Origin: Streptomyces sp. NK08204
GTDB lineage: Bacteria > Actinomycetota > Actinomycetes > Streptomycetales > Streptomycetaceae
Assembly (NCBI RefSeq): GCF_020400585.1
Contig: NZ_JAINVF010000011.1
Location: 124,001 to 188,000, forward strand
Direction: 5' to 3'
DNA length: 64,000 bases
Made by a program: the position numbers and the translations under genes. The notes beneath the pieces were generated by a model. That model did not search any database. It had not been told where the DNA came from and saw only the letters and a program-made list of their open reading frames with translations. Shown here one piece after another: positions 51,401-60,084 of the stretch (positions are counted from its first letter, which is position 1; each line of letters starts with the position of its first letter).

Positions 51401-51635
51401 CCCGGCCCGGTTCGTGCAGAACGCCATCGCCCATGCGGCCGACACGGTGTGGCAGGCCATCGAGGACGGCGCGTACATCTACGTCTGCGGTGACGGCCGC
51501 CGCATGGCCCCCGCCGTCCGCGAGGCACTCGCCGCCATCCACCGCCAGAAGACCGGCAGCGACGACGAGACCGCCCAGCAGTGGCTCGCCCAGCTCGAAG
51601 CGGACGAGCGCTACCAGCAGGACGTCTTCGCCTGA
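48414..51635 (+). CDS. CYP102-type self-sufficient P450/NADPH reductase
   Basis: A 1073-residue fusion. The P450 domain (1-465) has 'FLIAGHETTSGLLAFA' (I helix), 'EETLRLWAPIPAF' (ExxR) and the heme loop 'PFGNGVRACIGRQFALTEARL' (Cys near residue 410). A flavodoxin-like FMN domain follows at about 490-640 ('VAYGSSLGSCEDLA'), then the FAD/NADPH domain ('RFYSISSAP', 'GGTC-like RGTCSSYIAAL', 'GPGTGIAPLRGFLEER'). It resembles P450-BM3, which hydroxylates fatty acids and related molecules near the chain end. ATG 48414 has AGAGGAG upstream. It is divergent from the tetR gene and followed by an alcohol dehydrogenase. Confidence 0.93.
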   Translation: MTTHSANDLRPIRSPRGIPLLGNTPQIPDTNPVEYFGELSKQFPEGIYGMDIAGIEQVFVYDPDLVAEVCDETRFFKQIDKTPLHHVRDFAGAGLFTAHQYEEEWGMAHRVLLPAFSQRAMRAYFGQMLEIAQDLAGKWERREGQPVNITDDYTRLTLDTIALSGFGYRFRSFDKEELHPFLNALLGALVESLRRSQELPMMTKLRKADDRKYRGNIRLMQDLVESVIKERREGKGTGEEDLLGLMLEATDPETGKLLADDNVRDQVLTFLIAGHETTSGLLAFATYSLMRNPHVLAQAYAEVDRLLPGDTVPDYDTIMQLDVIPRILEETLRLWAPIPAFGKAPLEDTVIGGHYQLKKGTQVMILEGPLHTHPKAWERPEEFDIDRWLPENRAQQHPHAYKPFGNGVRACIGRQFALTEARLALALVLQKFKLSDTSDYKMDVREALTRKPGNFELIVRRRQEHERTVFGAADLQPGDTQAQAAVSGVGVNLTVAYGSSLGSCEDLARTIADRGERSGFGTTLIGLDELGDNLPSEGLLAVVAASYNGKAPDNAQRFDDLLAAGLPEGSLANVRFALLGAGNTQWVATYQAFPKRIEEGLLAAGATPVVERGIADAAGDFDGMATRWMDNLWATLAEEYAADTSQASGPRYQVQLLTESDVRPAIVSEQAYPLTVVANEELVADATGLWDFSIEPPRPSAKSITFELPEGVTYDTGNHLAVFAKNELDLVERALRRLGVDYDQVLRLDQPAGGRTHLPVGTPVTAGILLTEFLELQDVATRSQIQTLAEYTECPWTRPQLQAYTAETEEAEERYQKEILGKRISVLGLLERFEAVELPLAVFLEMMGPIRPRFYSISSAPSANPRQVRLTVGLLEGPALSGDGQYRGTCSSYIAALEPGDVVYGYVRVPSPTFAPPADPATPLILIGPGTGIAPLRGFLEERATQHANGTQVGVSQVFVGCRHPEHDYFYRQEMQDWEHAGIAQVHTAYSAVTGHPARFVQNAIAHAADTVWQAIEDGAYIYVCGDGRRMAPAVREALAAIHRQKTGSDDETAQQWLAQLEADERYQQDVFA

Positions 51636-51795
51636 CCGTCGCACGCCGTCAAGGCGCGCTGCCCCCCAGCCGCCGGGAGGCGTGCGGACGTCCTGCCTCC
51701 CCCGCACACCTCCCGGCCCCACCAGCCCTTCAGCAACCACATGGCACCCATGGCCCGAACCACCGGGCCGTGCCGCTCACAGAAAGCAGATCACC

Positions 51796-52842
51796 ATGGA
51801 CACCATGCTCGCCGGACGCTTCCACCTGGACAGCAAGAAGTTCGCCGTGGAAGAGGTCCCGATCCCCGTACCGGGCCCGGGCGAGGTCCTCATCGAGGTC
51901 AAGGCCGCAGGCGTCTGCCTCTCCGACGTCCACCTGCTCGACGGCTCCCTCGTCCCGCTGTTCGCCACCTCCGACACGGTCACCGTCGGCCACGAGGTCT
52001 CCGGCGTCATCCACACGCTCGGCCCCGACCTCAAGCGCGGCCTGACCGTCGGCACCCGCGTCACCCTGGAGGCCGGCAAGACCTGCGGCACGTGCGCCGG
52101 ATGCGTGCGCCACCGCCCCTGCACCCAGATGCTCACCGCCGGCATCGACTACGACGGCGGCTGGGCCGAGTACGTGATCGCCCGCGAGGACACCCTCGTC
52201 CCCATCCCCGACAGCCTCCCCTTCGACCAGGCCGCGATCATCCCCGACGCGGTCTCCACCCCCTACGCCGCCGTCGTCGCCACCGCCGGCGTCCGTGCCG
52301 CCCAGTCCGTCGGCGTCTGGGGCGTGGGCGGAGTCGGCGCCCACAACGTACGCCTCGCCCGCCTGGTCGGCGCCGCCCCGATCATCGCCGTCGACCCGCT
52401 GCCCAGCGCCCGCGAGCGCGCCCTGGCCTTCGGCGCGGACCTCGCGCTCGACCCGGCGGCCCCCGACTTCGCCGACCAGATCCGCGCAGCCACCGGCGGA
52501 CGCGGCCTCGACTTCGCCTTCGACTGCGCCGGCGTCCCCGCCGTGCGCGACCAGGCCGCCTCCGTGCTCGGCCTGTGCGGCTCCCTCATCCTGGTGGGCA
52601 TCACACCCCGGCCACTGACCATCACCGAGGGCCTGACCTTCAACTACCTGCAGAAGCAGGTGCGCGGCCACTACGGCGGCTTCCCCGAGTCCGTCTCCGA
52701 GCTGGTGCAGCTGACCGCGGCCGGCCGCCTCGATCTGGCCCCCTCCATCACCGACCACATCCCGCTCGTCGAGGCCGCCGACGCCGTCCACCGACTGGAG
52801 AACAAGATCGGCGACCCGATCCGCCTCATCCTCGTCCCCTGA
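51796..52842 (+). CDS. Zinc-dependent alcohol dehydrogenase
   Basis: A 348-residue medium-chain dehydrogenase. Zinc ligands are in 'GVCLSDVH' and 'VGHEVSGVIH', structural-zinc cysteines in 'KTCGTCAGCVRHRPC', and the coenzyme loop is 'VGVWGVGGVGAHNV'. It may oxidise a hydroxylated product of CYP102. The 160-base gap to CYP102 leaves room for a separate promoter. ATG 51796 follows GAAAGCAG; the frame is open far upstream, but only as a shadow of CYP102. Confidence 0.88.
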   Translation: MDTMLAGRFHLDSKKFAVEEVPIPVPGPGEVLIEVKAAGVCLSDVHLLDGSLVPLFATSDTVTVGHEVSGVIHTLGPDLKRGLTVGTRVTLEAGKTCGTCAGCVRHRPCTQMLTAGIDYDGGWAEYVIAREDTLVPIPDSLPFDQAAIIPDAVSTPYAAVVATAGVRAAQSVGVWGVGGVGAHNVRLARLVGAAPIIAVDPLPSARERALAFGADLALDPAAPDFADQIRAATGGRGLDFAFDCAGVPAVRDQAASVLGLCGSLILVGITPRPLTITEGLTFNYLQKQVRGHYGGFPESVSELVQLTAAGRLDLAPSITDHIPLVEAADAVHRLENKIGDPIRLILVP

Positions 52843-52950
52843 CGCCCGTCAGCAGGACGACAAGCCGCCCTGGGCAGGGGTGAGTGGGCTCCGGTGCGTG
52901 AGGGAGCACCAGCGCCCACGGCTTTCCGGCAACCGTGGAGAGAAAGAACC

Positions 52951-53601
52951 ATGCAGACGACCGACACCCCGGGCCGTACTGTGCAGCGCAAGGATGCTCA
53001 CTCCAACCGCCGACGCATCCTCGCGACCGCCCGGCGGAAACTGCGGGAGGACCCGGACGCGAGTCTCGACAGCATCTCTCAGGCAGCCGGCGTCGCCCGG
53101 CGCACCCTCTACGGACACTTCCCCAGCCGGCATGCGCTGATCGCCGACCTGACACGGGAAGCAGGCCATGCACTCCGGCAGGCGTTCGCCGGAGCCCGTA
53201 GCGCGGATGCCGACCCGGTCGAGGCGATGACACGGATGGTGCTGGCGGCATGGACGGTGGGCGACCACTACCGCGTGCTCATCGCCCTGGGGCGCCGCCA
53301 CCCGAGAGAGACAGCGATCCGCGCCACCCTGGCCCCGGCCCGCGAAGAGGCCGTCGCGACCCTACGACGCGGTCAGCGCGAAGGCGTCTTCGCGGAGCAC
53401 CTTCCAGCACCCGTCCTCGCCCGAGCACTGGAGGCACTCATGCTGGCCCTCGCCGAGGAGAACGCCGCATGCCCATGGGCGGACCCTACCGGTGAGGCCG
53501 CGGCAACCGCATTCCTCGTCGCCGCCGGCGTAGCACCACAGAGGGCCGCGCTTCAGGTCCAGGAGGTCATCGGGGCAGACCGGGCAGCGGGCGACGGGTG
53601 A
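52951..53601 (+). CDS. TetR-family regulator (plus strand)
   Basis: A 216-residue protein with an N-terminal TetR helix-turn-helix ('RRRILATARRKLREDPDASLDSISQAAGVARRTLYGHFPSRHALIADLT') and a TetR-like C-terminal domain. It is in the same direction as the alcohol dehydrogenase and 108 bases after it. ATG 52951 has GGAGAG upstream. Its 3' end overlaps the convergent tetR gene at 53567 by 35 bases. Confidence 0.85.
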   Translation: MQTTDTPGRTVQRKDAHSNRRRILATARRKLREDPDASLDSISQAAGVARRTLYGHFPSRHALIADLTREAGHALRQAFAGARSADADPVEAMTRMVLAAWTVGDHYRVLIALGRRHPRETAIRATLAPAREEAVATLRRGQREGVFAEHLPAPVLARALEALMLALAEENAACPWADPTGEAAATAFLVAAGVAPQRAALQVQEVIGADRAAGDG

Positions 53602-54205
53602 CCTCGTGGGCGTCGTCCGCGGCGAGGCCGAGCATGCGCAGGACCATCTCGGCCAGGTCGGAGGCGGCCTCGTCGCCGTCGAGGTCCGGGCGGTCCAGCC
53701 GGAGAGCCACCAGGGAGAGCAGGGTGCCGCCCAGAGCGGACAGGGCGATGGTCGCGTTGCCGCAGGTGAAACGGCCTGATGCGATGCCGATCTCCAGGTC
53801 GCGCAGGGCGCGTGGGGCGAGGCCGCGGTCGGAGTGGATGTGGGCCAAGCCGCGGTCGCGGAGGATCCGCATGAGTTCCGGGTGGGAGTCGGCCATCCGG
53901 GCGGTGAGCCGGAAGCCGGCCGCGACCAGCTCGGCCGGGTCGTCGACGCCTTCCACGCGCGCGTCGACGACCTGCCCGAACTCCTCCAGGGCGTCCGTCA
54001 CCGCCGCGTCGAACAGCTCCGTCTTCGACTCGAAGTGGTTGTAGAAGGACCCGAAGCCGACATCGGCGCGCTCGGCGATGGCCTGGATGCTCGCGCTCGT
54101 GTCCCCGGTTTCCGCGAGGATCTGCCGGGCCGCGCGGACGAACGCCTGGCGGGTCTCGGCACGGCGTCGCTCGAAGCGGTTCTTGGGCGGGGCTGACGTC
54201 GGCAT
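53567..54205 (-). CDS. TetR-family regulator of the aromatic-catabolism operon
   Basis: A 212-residue protein with an N-terminal TetR helix-turn-helix ('FVRAARQILAETGDTSASIQAIAERADVGFGSFYNHFESKTELF') and a ligand-binding C-terminal domain. It is divergent from the VOC-FAH-monooxygenase operon, and two near-palindromic sites lie between them, so it is the probable repressor of that operon. Its end overlaps the tetR gene of the previous entry in a convergent arrangement. Confidence 0.88.
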   Translation of the reverse strand: MPTSAPPKNRFERRRAETRQAFVRAARQILAETGDTSASIQAIAERADVGFGSFYNHFESKTELFDAAVTDALEEFGQVVDARVEGVDDPAELVAAGFRLTARMADSHPELMRILRDRGLAHIHSDRGLAPRALRDLEIGIASGRFTCGNATIALSALGGTLLSLVALRLDRPDLDGDEAASDLAEMVLRMLGLAADDAHEVTRRPLPGLPR

Positions 54206-54246
54206 GCGGCCCAGTGTAACCGCCGCGACGATGACACTGCCATTAC

Positions 54247-54316
54247 TGATGAGATCCTCAATTATTTGGGCTACATCTATTGACGATGAGAAACGGCAGA
54301 GTTGATGATTTCCTCA
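54247..54316. promoter_or_regulatory. Paired operator-like sites and promoter between tetR and the catabolic operon
   Basis: TGATGAGATCCTCA at 54247-54260 and TGATGATTTCCTCA at 54303-54316 share 12 of 14 bases and are near-palindromic (TGA-GA-NN-TC-TCA). Between them TTGACG (54280-54285) could be a -35 element of the plus-strand operon. The spacing suits a TetR repressor that covers both promoters. Confidence 0.55.
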
Positions 54317-54343
54317 TTACGGCAGTGTTGCTTGGAGGACACC

Positions 54344-55489
54344 ATGTCCCACATCCCCGTTGACAAGGGCGGTCCTCTGACGCCCCACCAAGACCTTCAC
54401 AGTGAGCAGGGCGCCCTGCGCGGTGAACACCCCGGACGAGCCCGGAATCCGGTGATCAAAGTGGCGGATCTGGCCTGGCTCGAGTTCGAGAAGCCGGACC
54501 TGGACCGGGCCGAGGTGTTCGCCCGTGACTTCGGATTCGCCGTCGCCGCCCGCACCGAGCGGGAACTGTGGCTGCGCGGCACCTTCGCGGGCTCCCCCTG
54601 CATGGTCATCCGCCGCGGGCCGGCATCCCGCTTCATCGGGGCGGCGTTCCGCGCGGCCGAACGAGGCGATCTGGACCGGCTCGCCCGCGCGACCGGTAGT
54701 GAGGTCCGGGACATCGACGTACCCGGCGGCGGACAGTCGGTCACCCTGCTCGATCCCTCCGGCTTCCCGGTCCGGGTCGTGCACTGCGCCGAGCAGCTGC
54801 CCGCTCTGCCCGGGCAGCAGCCCCTGATCATCAACACCGGAGTCGCAGGCCGTCGTACGAACGCCACCCAGCGGCCGCCCCGCGAGCCGTCGCGTATTCA
54901 GCGGCTCGGCCACGTGGTGCTGGAGACACGCGTGTTCATACGGGCCCTGGACTGGTACCTGGACACCCTGGGGATGATCGTGTCCGACTTCCTCTTCCTG
55001 GACGGGCAGCGCCAACGCGGGCCGACCATGGCCTTCATCCGCTGCGACCAGGGCAGCACGCCCGTGGACCACCACACCCTCGCCCTGCATCTGGGGCCCG
55101 GCACCGGCTACGTCCACTCCGCCTACCAGGTCACCGACCTCGACGCGATCGCCGCCGGCGGGGAGTACCTGGCCGAACGCGGCTACCGGCGCAGCTGGGG
55201 CATCGGCCGGCACATCCAGGGCAGCCAGCTCTTCGACTACTGGCGCGACCCCGACCGCTTCATGCTGGAGCACTTCGCCGACGGCGACCTGTTCTCCTGC
55301 GACCTCGAACCCGGATGGGCGCCGATGTCGGCGAGCGGCCTCGCGCAGTGGGGGCCGCCTGTCACCCGCGACTTCCTGGGCGCCAACCCCTCCCCCGCCA
55401 AGCTCCGCGAGGTCATGACGGCCCTGCGCGGCGACAACGAACTCGACCCCGCACGCCTGCTGGGCCTGATGAAAGCGATGAGCTCATGA
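54344..55489 (+). CDS. VOC-family extradiol ring-cleavage dioxygenase-like protein
   Basis: A 381-residue protein with two vicinal-oxygen-chelate modules. Residues 40-150 form the first and about 185-320 the second, which carries the iron ligands: 'RLGHVVLETR' (His near 188), 'DHHTLALHLG' (His near 243) and 'MLEHFADGD' (Glu near 308). Such enzymes open catechol-type rings next to the two hydroxyl groups. A GGAGG site lies just before ATG 54344. It is the first gene of a five-gene operon, and its stop overlaps the next start (ATGA). Confidence 0.85.
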   Translation: MSHIPVDKGGPLTPHQDLHSEQGALRGEHPGRARNPVIKVADLAWLEFEKPDLDRAEVFARDFGFAVAARTERELWLRGTFAGSPCMVIRRGPASRFIGAAFRAAERGDLDRLARATGSEVRDIDVPGGGQSVTLLDPSGFPVRVVHCAEQLPALPGQQPLIINTGVAGRRTNATQRPPREPSRIQRLGHVVLETRVFIRALDWYLDTLGMIVSDFLFLDGQRQRGPTMAFIRCDQGSTPVDHHTLALHLGPGTGYVHSAYQVTDLDAIAAGGEYLAERGYRRSWGIGRHIQGSQLFDYWRDPDRFMLEHFADGDLFSCDLEPGWAPMSASGLAQWGPPVTRDFLGANPSPAKLREVMTALRGDNELDPARLLGLMKAMSS

Positions 55490-56424
55490 GCACCAACGTT
55501 CTGCGCACCCCCGACGGCTGGTGGGCCGTCCGGGACGAGCGCGCCGTCCGCATCGAGACCAAGGCGGTCACCACCGCCGAGCTGATCGCCGACCGGGACG
55601 CGGTCCGCGACGCCGGTGCCTCCGACGACAGCGGCACGCCCGTCGCCGACCTGGTGGCGCTGCCTCCGGTCACCACCCCTTGCCGGGTGGTGGCCCAGAT
55701 GGTCAACTACCGCAGCCACGCCAAGGATTCGGGCTTCACTGGTGACATCCCGCCCACCTTCTTCCGCAAGGCGTCCGGCTCGGTCAGCGGTCCGCACGAG
55801 ACGATCGTCCGCCCCGCGCACGTGAAGTTCCTCGACTACGAGGTCGAACTCGGCCTCGTGATGGGTGCGCCGCTGCCGGTGGGCACCGTCGTGGAGGAGC
55901 AGGACCTGCCGCGTTACGTCGCCGGGCTCGTCCTCACCAACGACGTCAGCGCCCGCGACGTCCAGCTGACCAAGACACAGTTCTACGAGAGCAAGTCCTA
56001 CCCGACCTTCACGCCGACGGGGCCGTACCTGGCCCTGCTGGAGCCCGAGGACTTCGCACGTCTGATCGACCTGCGGCTGCGGCTGTCGGTCAACGGCGTA
56101 CCGCGCCAGGACCGCACCCTCGCGGACATGATCGTACGACCGGCGCAGGCGCTCACGTTGCTCGCCCGCTTCCAGACCCTCGACGCGGGCGACCTGCTGC
56201 TCACCGGCACACCCGGCGGCACCGCCCTGAAGGCCCCGCCCAAGCCGGCCGAGAAAATCGCCGCCCTGCTGCCGCCCGCACTGAAGTGGAAGGCGTTCTT
56301 CAAGGGCCAGGCCAAGAACCCCCGCTACCTGCAGAACGGTGACCTCGTCACCGCCACCATCGCCACCCCCGACGGGCGCATCGACCTGGGCGAGCAGCGG
56401 ACCGCTGTGGCGGACGCGACGTGA
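55486..56424 (+). CDS. Fumarylacetoacetate-hydrolase-family enzyme
   Basis: A 312-residue protein with the FAH fold: 'VAQMVNYRSHAKDSGF', 'KFLDYEVELGLVMGAPL' (metal-binding Glu residues), 'VLTNDVSARDVQLTKTQFYESKSYPTFTPTGPYL' (metal Asp) and 'ADLLLTGTPGGTAL'-like 'DLLLTGTPGGTALK'. Family members cleave or hydrate acylpyruvates and ring-fission products. It acts after the dioxygenase in the proposed pathway. The start (ATG 55486) overlaps the dioxygenase stop, and its own stop overlaps the next start (GTGA). Confidence 0.88.
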   Translation: MSTNVLRTPDGWWAVRDERAVRIETKAVTTAELIADRDAVRDAGASDDSGTPVADLVALPPVTTPCRVVAQMVNYRSHAKDSGFTGDIPPTFFRKASGSVSGPHETIVRPAHVKFLDYEVELGLVMGAPLPVGTVVEEQDLPRYVAGLVLTNDVSARDVQLTKTQFYESKSYPTFTPTGPYLALLEPEDFARLIDLRLRLSVNGVPRQDRTLADMIVRPAQALTLLARFQTLDAGDLLLTGTPGGTALKAPPKPAEKIAALLPPALKWKAFFKGQAKNPRYLQNGDLVTATIATPDGRIDLGEQRTAVADAT

Positions 56425-58034
56425 GCGCCGCATCCCGGAGGCCGGTGGTCATCATCGGTGCGGGGCCCGTCGGAGTCACGGCGGCGCTCCTGCTCGCCCG
56501 GTACGGGGTGCGCAGCCTGCTCCTCGAACGCCACCGGGACATCTACCCGCTGCCGCGTGCCGTCGTCGTGGACGACGAGGTGCGGCGGATCCTGCAGAGC
56601 GTCGGTGTCCACGAGGAGTTCGCCGCCCTCGCCCGTCCGGCGCCCGGGTTGCGGCTGCTGGACGCCCGGCGCCGCGTGATCGCCGAGTTCCCGCGGTCCC
56701 TGCACGGACACCACGGCTTCCCGCAGACCAGCATGTTCGACCAGCCGGAGCTGGAACGGCTGCTGCGCGACGCCCTGGCCCGCCGTCCCGAGTGCGAGCT
56801 GTGGGGCGGGGTGGAGGTCGTGTCCGTCACCCAGGACAGCGGCGGATCGCCCGCTGCCGCGGGTCCGGTGCGGGTGACCTTCCGCCGCGACGGCAGCAAC
56901 GAGGACGAGCACGTGTGGGCCGATGCGGTCCTCGGCTGCGACGGCGCCGGCAGCCTCACCCGCGACGCCATCGGCGCCGTATGGGAGGACCTGCACTTCG
57001 AGGAGAGCTGGCGGGTCATCGACGTACGCACCAGCCTCCCGGTGCGCACCTGGGAAGGCGCCGAGCAGATCTGCTGCCCCACCCGGCCGGCCACCTTCAT
57101 GCGAGTCGGCGAAGACCGCTACCGCTGGGAGTTCCGGCTGGCCGAGGGCGAGTCCTTGGACGGCCCGGAAGGGCTGGAGCAGCTGCGCGAACTGGTCGCC
57201 CCCTGGGTTGACCTGCCGTCCGCTGCCCACGGGGGCGACGACTTCGAGGTGATCCGGCAGGCGCAGTACACCTTCCGGGCCCGTCTCGCCGACCGGTGGC
57301 GCCGGGGACGCGTCTTCCTGCTGGGCGACGCCGCCCACCTCACCCCGCCCTTCATCGGGCAGGGGCTGTGCGCGGGCCTGCGCGACGCCCGCAACCTCAC
57401 CTGGAAACTCGCCCGCGTCCTTCAGGAGGGCGCAGACGACCGACTGCTGGACACCTACCAGCAGGAGCGCAGGCCGCACGCCCGCCACGTGATCCGCCTC
57501 GCGGTCGCCGTCGGCTGGGCCATGACCGGCGGACAGGACCGCGCTGCGGCCATCCGCCGGGCCGTGGTGGGCGCGGCGTGCCGCATCCCCGGCGTGACCG
57601 CGGCGGTGAGCCGCGACCTCAGCCCCGCGCTGACCGCCGGCCCGCTCGTACGGCGCCGCCCCCGGCTGACCGGCCGTTCACTGGCCGGCGCCTTCTGCCC
57701 ACAACCCTGGGTGCTGTACGACGGCAGGCGAGAGCGCCTCGACGACATCCTCGGGGACTCCTTCGCCGTACTGACCACCGTGCCGCCCACCCCGCGCATG
57801 ACGGGCGTGGCCACGGCCCTGGGCGCATCCGTGATCCATGTCGACGACCTGGACGACGACGGCACCCTGGCCGCCTGGCTGGCACACGGCCGGGCCGACG
57901 CCGCCCTGCTGCGCCCCGACCGCGTCGTACTGGACACCGTCCCCACCGGCACCGGCGACTTCACCGACGCCGCCGCCTGGGCTCCCGTGCTGCACACGGC
58001 CCGCCGCCCCGCCGAAGCCCCGCCCGCACCCTGA
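56421..58034 (+). CDS. FAD-dependent aromatic monooxygenase (MhpA/PheA-type)
   Basis: A 537-residue group A flavoprotein. It has the FAD motif 'IIGAGPVGVTAALLLARYGV', the DG motif 'DAVLGCDGAGSLTRDAIG' and the GD motif 'RVFLLGDAAHLTPPFIGQGLCAGLRDARNLTWKLA'. A C-terminal thioredoxin-like domain of about 140 residues completes the protein. It would hydroxylate a phenolic ring to a catechol using NAD(P)H and oxygen, feeding the dioxygenase in the same operon. GTG 56421 overlaps the FAH gene stop. Confidence 0.9.
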   Translation: MSAASRRPVVIIGAGPVGVTAALLLARYGVRSLLLERHRDIYPLPRAVVVDDEVRRILQSVGVHEEFAALARPAPGLRLLDARRRVIAEFPRSLHGHHGFPQTSMFDQPELERLLRDALARRPECELWGGVEVVSVTQDSGGSPAAAGPVRVTFRRDGSNEDEHVWADAVLGCDGAGSLTRDAIGAVWEDLHFEESWRVIDVRTSLPVRTWEGAEQICCPTRPATFMRVGEDRYRWEFRLAEGESLDGPEGLEQLRELVAPWVDLPSAAHGGDDFEVIRQAQYTFRARLADRWRRGRVFLLGDAAHLTPPFIGQGLCAGLRDARNLTWKLARVLQEGADDRLLDTYQQERRPHARHVIRLAVAVGWAMTGGQDRAAAIRRAVVGAACRIPGVTAAVSRDLSPALTAGPLVRRRPRLTGRSLAGAFCPQPWVLYDGRRERLDDILGDSFAVLTTVPPTPRMTGVATALGASVIHVDDLDDDGTLAAWLAHGRADAALLRPDRVVLDTVPTGTGDFTDAAAWAPVLHTARRPAEAPPAP

Positions 58035-58050
58035 CGAGGAACACCACACC

Positions 58051-60084
58051 ATGACCACCCAGCACTCCACGCCTTGTCCGGAGCCCTTCCTTCCGCCCGA
58101 CCCCCATGCGGCCGCCGGCAGCCGCATCGCGGACTTCGCCCGCTGGGCCGCCCGGCACCAGGGCGCCGACAGCATCCATGACCCCACCGACTACCAGGCC
58201 CTGCACCACTGGTCCGTCACCGACCTGGAGGCGTTCTGGGCGGCGGTGTGGGAGTACTTCGACATCGAGGCGACCACACCGTACGAGCGGGTGCTGGCCG
58301 AGGAGACCATGCCCGGCGCCCGCTGGTTCCCCGGCGCCACCCTCAACTACGCCCACCACGCACTGCGCAACCTGCACCCGGACGCACCCGCGATCACCGC
58401 ACTGGACGAGACCGGAGCCGCCTACGAGATCACGGGCCGGCAGCTCCGCGCCCAGGTCGCCTCCGTCGCCGCCACCCTGCGCGACCTGGGCGTCGGACCC
58501 GGCGACAGAGTGGTCGGCTACCTGCCCAACACGCCCCACGCCGTCATCGCCTTCCTCGCCGCGGCCAGCCTGGGCGCGGTGTGGTCGGTGTGTGGCCAGG
58601 ACTACGCGCCGGGGGCCGCCGCCGACCGCTTCGCCCAGCTCGAACCCACGGCGCTCATCACGGCGGACGGCTACCTGTTCAACGGCACCCGCCACGACCG
58701 CCGCACCGCTTCCCTCGAACTGGCCGACGCCCTTCCCACGCTCAAGGCCACGATCGTCGTGGATCACCTGGGCCTTGCGTGGTCCGAGACCCGGGCCGCG
58801 GGCCTGACGGTTCCCTGGGAGGACGCGGCCGGCCGCACTGAGTACCTCACCACCACCCCGGTGCCCGTCGACCACCCGCTGTGGATCGTCTTCTCCTCCG
58901 GCACCACCGGCCTGCCCAAAGGCATCGTCCACGGCCACGGAGGCGTCCTGCTCGAACACCTCAAGATCCTCGGCCTGCACAGCGACCTGGGCGTCGGCGA
59001 CCGCCTGCTGTGGTACACCACCACCCACTGGATGATGTGGAACCTCGTCGTCTCCACCCTGCTGACCGGCGCCACCACCTGCACCTACGACGGCAGCCCC
59101 GCGCCGGTGGCGCGCCCGGACGTCCTGTGGGAGCTGGCGGCCCGCCGCAAGGTCACTGTCTTCGGCACCAGTCCCCAGTACCTGCTGGCCATGGCCAAGC
59201 TCGGCGTCGACCCCGCCGTGCACGACCTTTCGGCGATCCGCGTCATCGGCTGCACCGGCTCAGCCCTGCCGGCCTCCGCATACCCCTGGGTCCGCGACCA
59301 CGTCGGCGCAGGCGTCCGTCTGGCCTCCACCAGCGGCGGCACGGACGTCGTCTCCGGCTTCGCCGGCAGCGCCCCCACGACCCCGGTGTGGGCGGGTGAA
59401 CTGTCGGCCCCCAACCTCGGCGTGGCGCTCACGGCGTACGACGGCGCGGGACGGCCGGTCGTCGACCAGGTCGGCGAGCTGGTCGTCACCCGGCCCATGC
59501 CGTCGATGCCGTTGTACTTCTGGAACGACCCTGACGGCAGCCGCTACCGCGACGCCTACTTCACCGCCTATCCGGGCGTGTGGCGGCACGGTGACTGGAT
59601 CACCCTCACCTCCCACGGCTCGGTGATCGTGCATGGCCGCTCCGACGCCACGCTCAACCGCAACGGCGTACGCCTGGGCAGCGCCGACATCCACGACATC
59701 GTCGAACGTCTCCCCGAGATCACCGAGGCCCTCGTCATCGGTGCGGAGGAACCCGACGGCGGCTACTGGATGCCACTCTTCGTGGTCCTCGCCGACGGAG
59801 TCGGTCTGGACGAGTCCCTGCGCGAGAAGATCCACGACGCAATCCGCACCGGCGCCTCACCCCGCCACGTCCCCGACGAGATCCTCGCCGTACCGGCCAT
59901 CCCGCACACGAAGACCGGCAAGAAGCTCGAAGTCCCGGTCAAGCGCCTCCTCCAGGGCGCCCCCGCCGAGCAGGTCCTCAACCCTTCCGCGGTCGACAAC
60001 CCGGATCTTGTCGCCTACTTCGCCGGCCTGGGAGCCGAACGCCGCCAGGCCCGCCGCCCGCACACCCCTGAGGGCGTCTCGTGA
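58051..60084 (+). CDS. Acetoacetyl-CoA synthetase
   Basis: A 677-residue AMP-forming acyl-CoA synthetase. The AMP-binding motif is 'IVFSSGTTGLPKGIVHGHGG' (near residue 281). 'WFPGATLNYAHHAL' at the N-terminus and 'RSDATLNRNGVRLGSADIH' near the C-terminus are typical of acetoacetate-CoA ligase, and the catalytic Lys lies in 'KTGKKLEVPVK'. It would turn acetoacetate into acetoacetyl-CoA. Its presence suggests that the ring-cleavage route ends in acetoacetate or a similar keto acid. It starts 16 bases after the monooxygenase. Confidence 0.88.
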   Translation: MTTQHSTPCPEPFLPPDPHAAAGSRIADFARWAARHQGADSIHDPTDYQALHHWSVTDLEAFWAAVWEYFDIEATTPYERVLAEETMPGARWFPGATLNYAHHALRNLHPDAPAITALDETGAAYEITGRQLRAQVASVAATLRDLGVGPGDRVVGYLPNTPHAVIAFLAAASLGAVWSVCGQDYAPGAAADRFAQLEPTALITADGYLFNGTRHDRRTASLELADALPTLKATIVVDHLGLAWSETRAAGLTVPWEDAAGRTEYLTTTPVPVDHPLWIVFSSGTTGLPKGIVHGHGGVLLEHLKILGLHSDLGVGDRLLWYTTTHWMMWNLVVSTLLTGATTCTYDGSPAPVARPDVLWELAARRKVTVFGTSPQYLLAMAKLGVDPAVHDLSAIRVIGCTGSALPASAYPWVRDHVGAGVRLASTSGGTDVVSGFAGSAPTTPVWAGELSAPNLGVALTAYDGAGRPVVDQVGELVVTRPMPSMPLYFWNDPDGSRYRDAYFTAYPGVWRHGDWITLTSHGSVIVHGRSDATLNRNGVRLGSADIHDIVERLPEITEALVIGAEEPDGGYWMPLFVVLADGVGLDESLREKIHDAIRTGASPRHVPDEILAVPAIPHTKTGKKLEVPVKRLLQGAPAEQVLNPSAVDNPDLVAYFAGLGAERRQARRPHTPEGVS

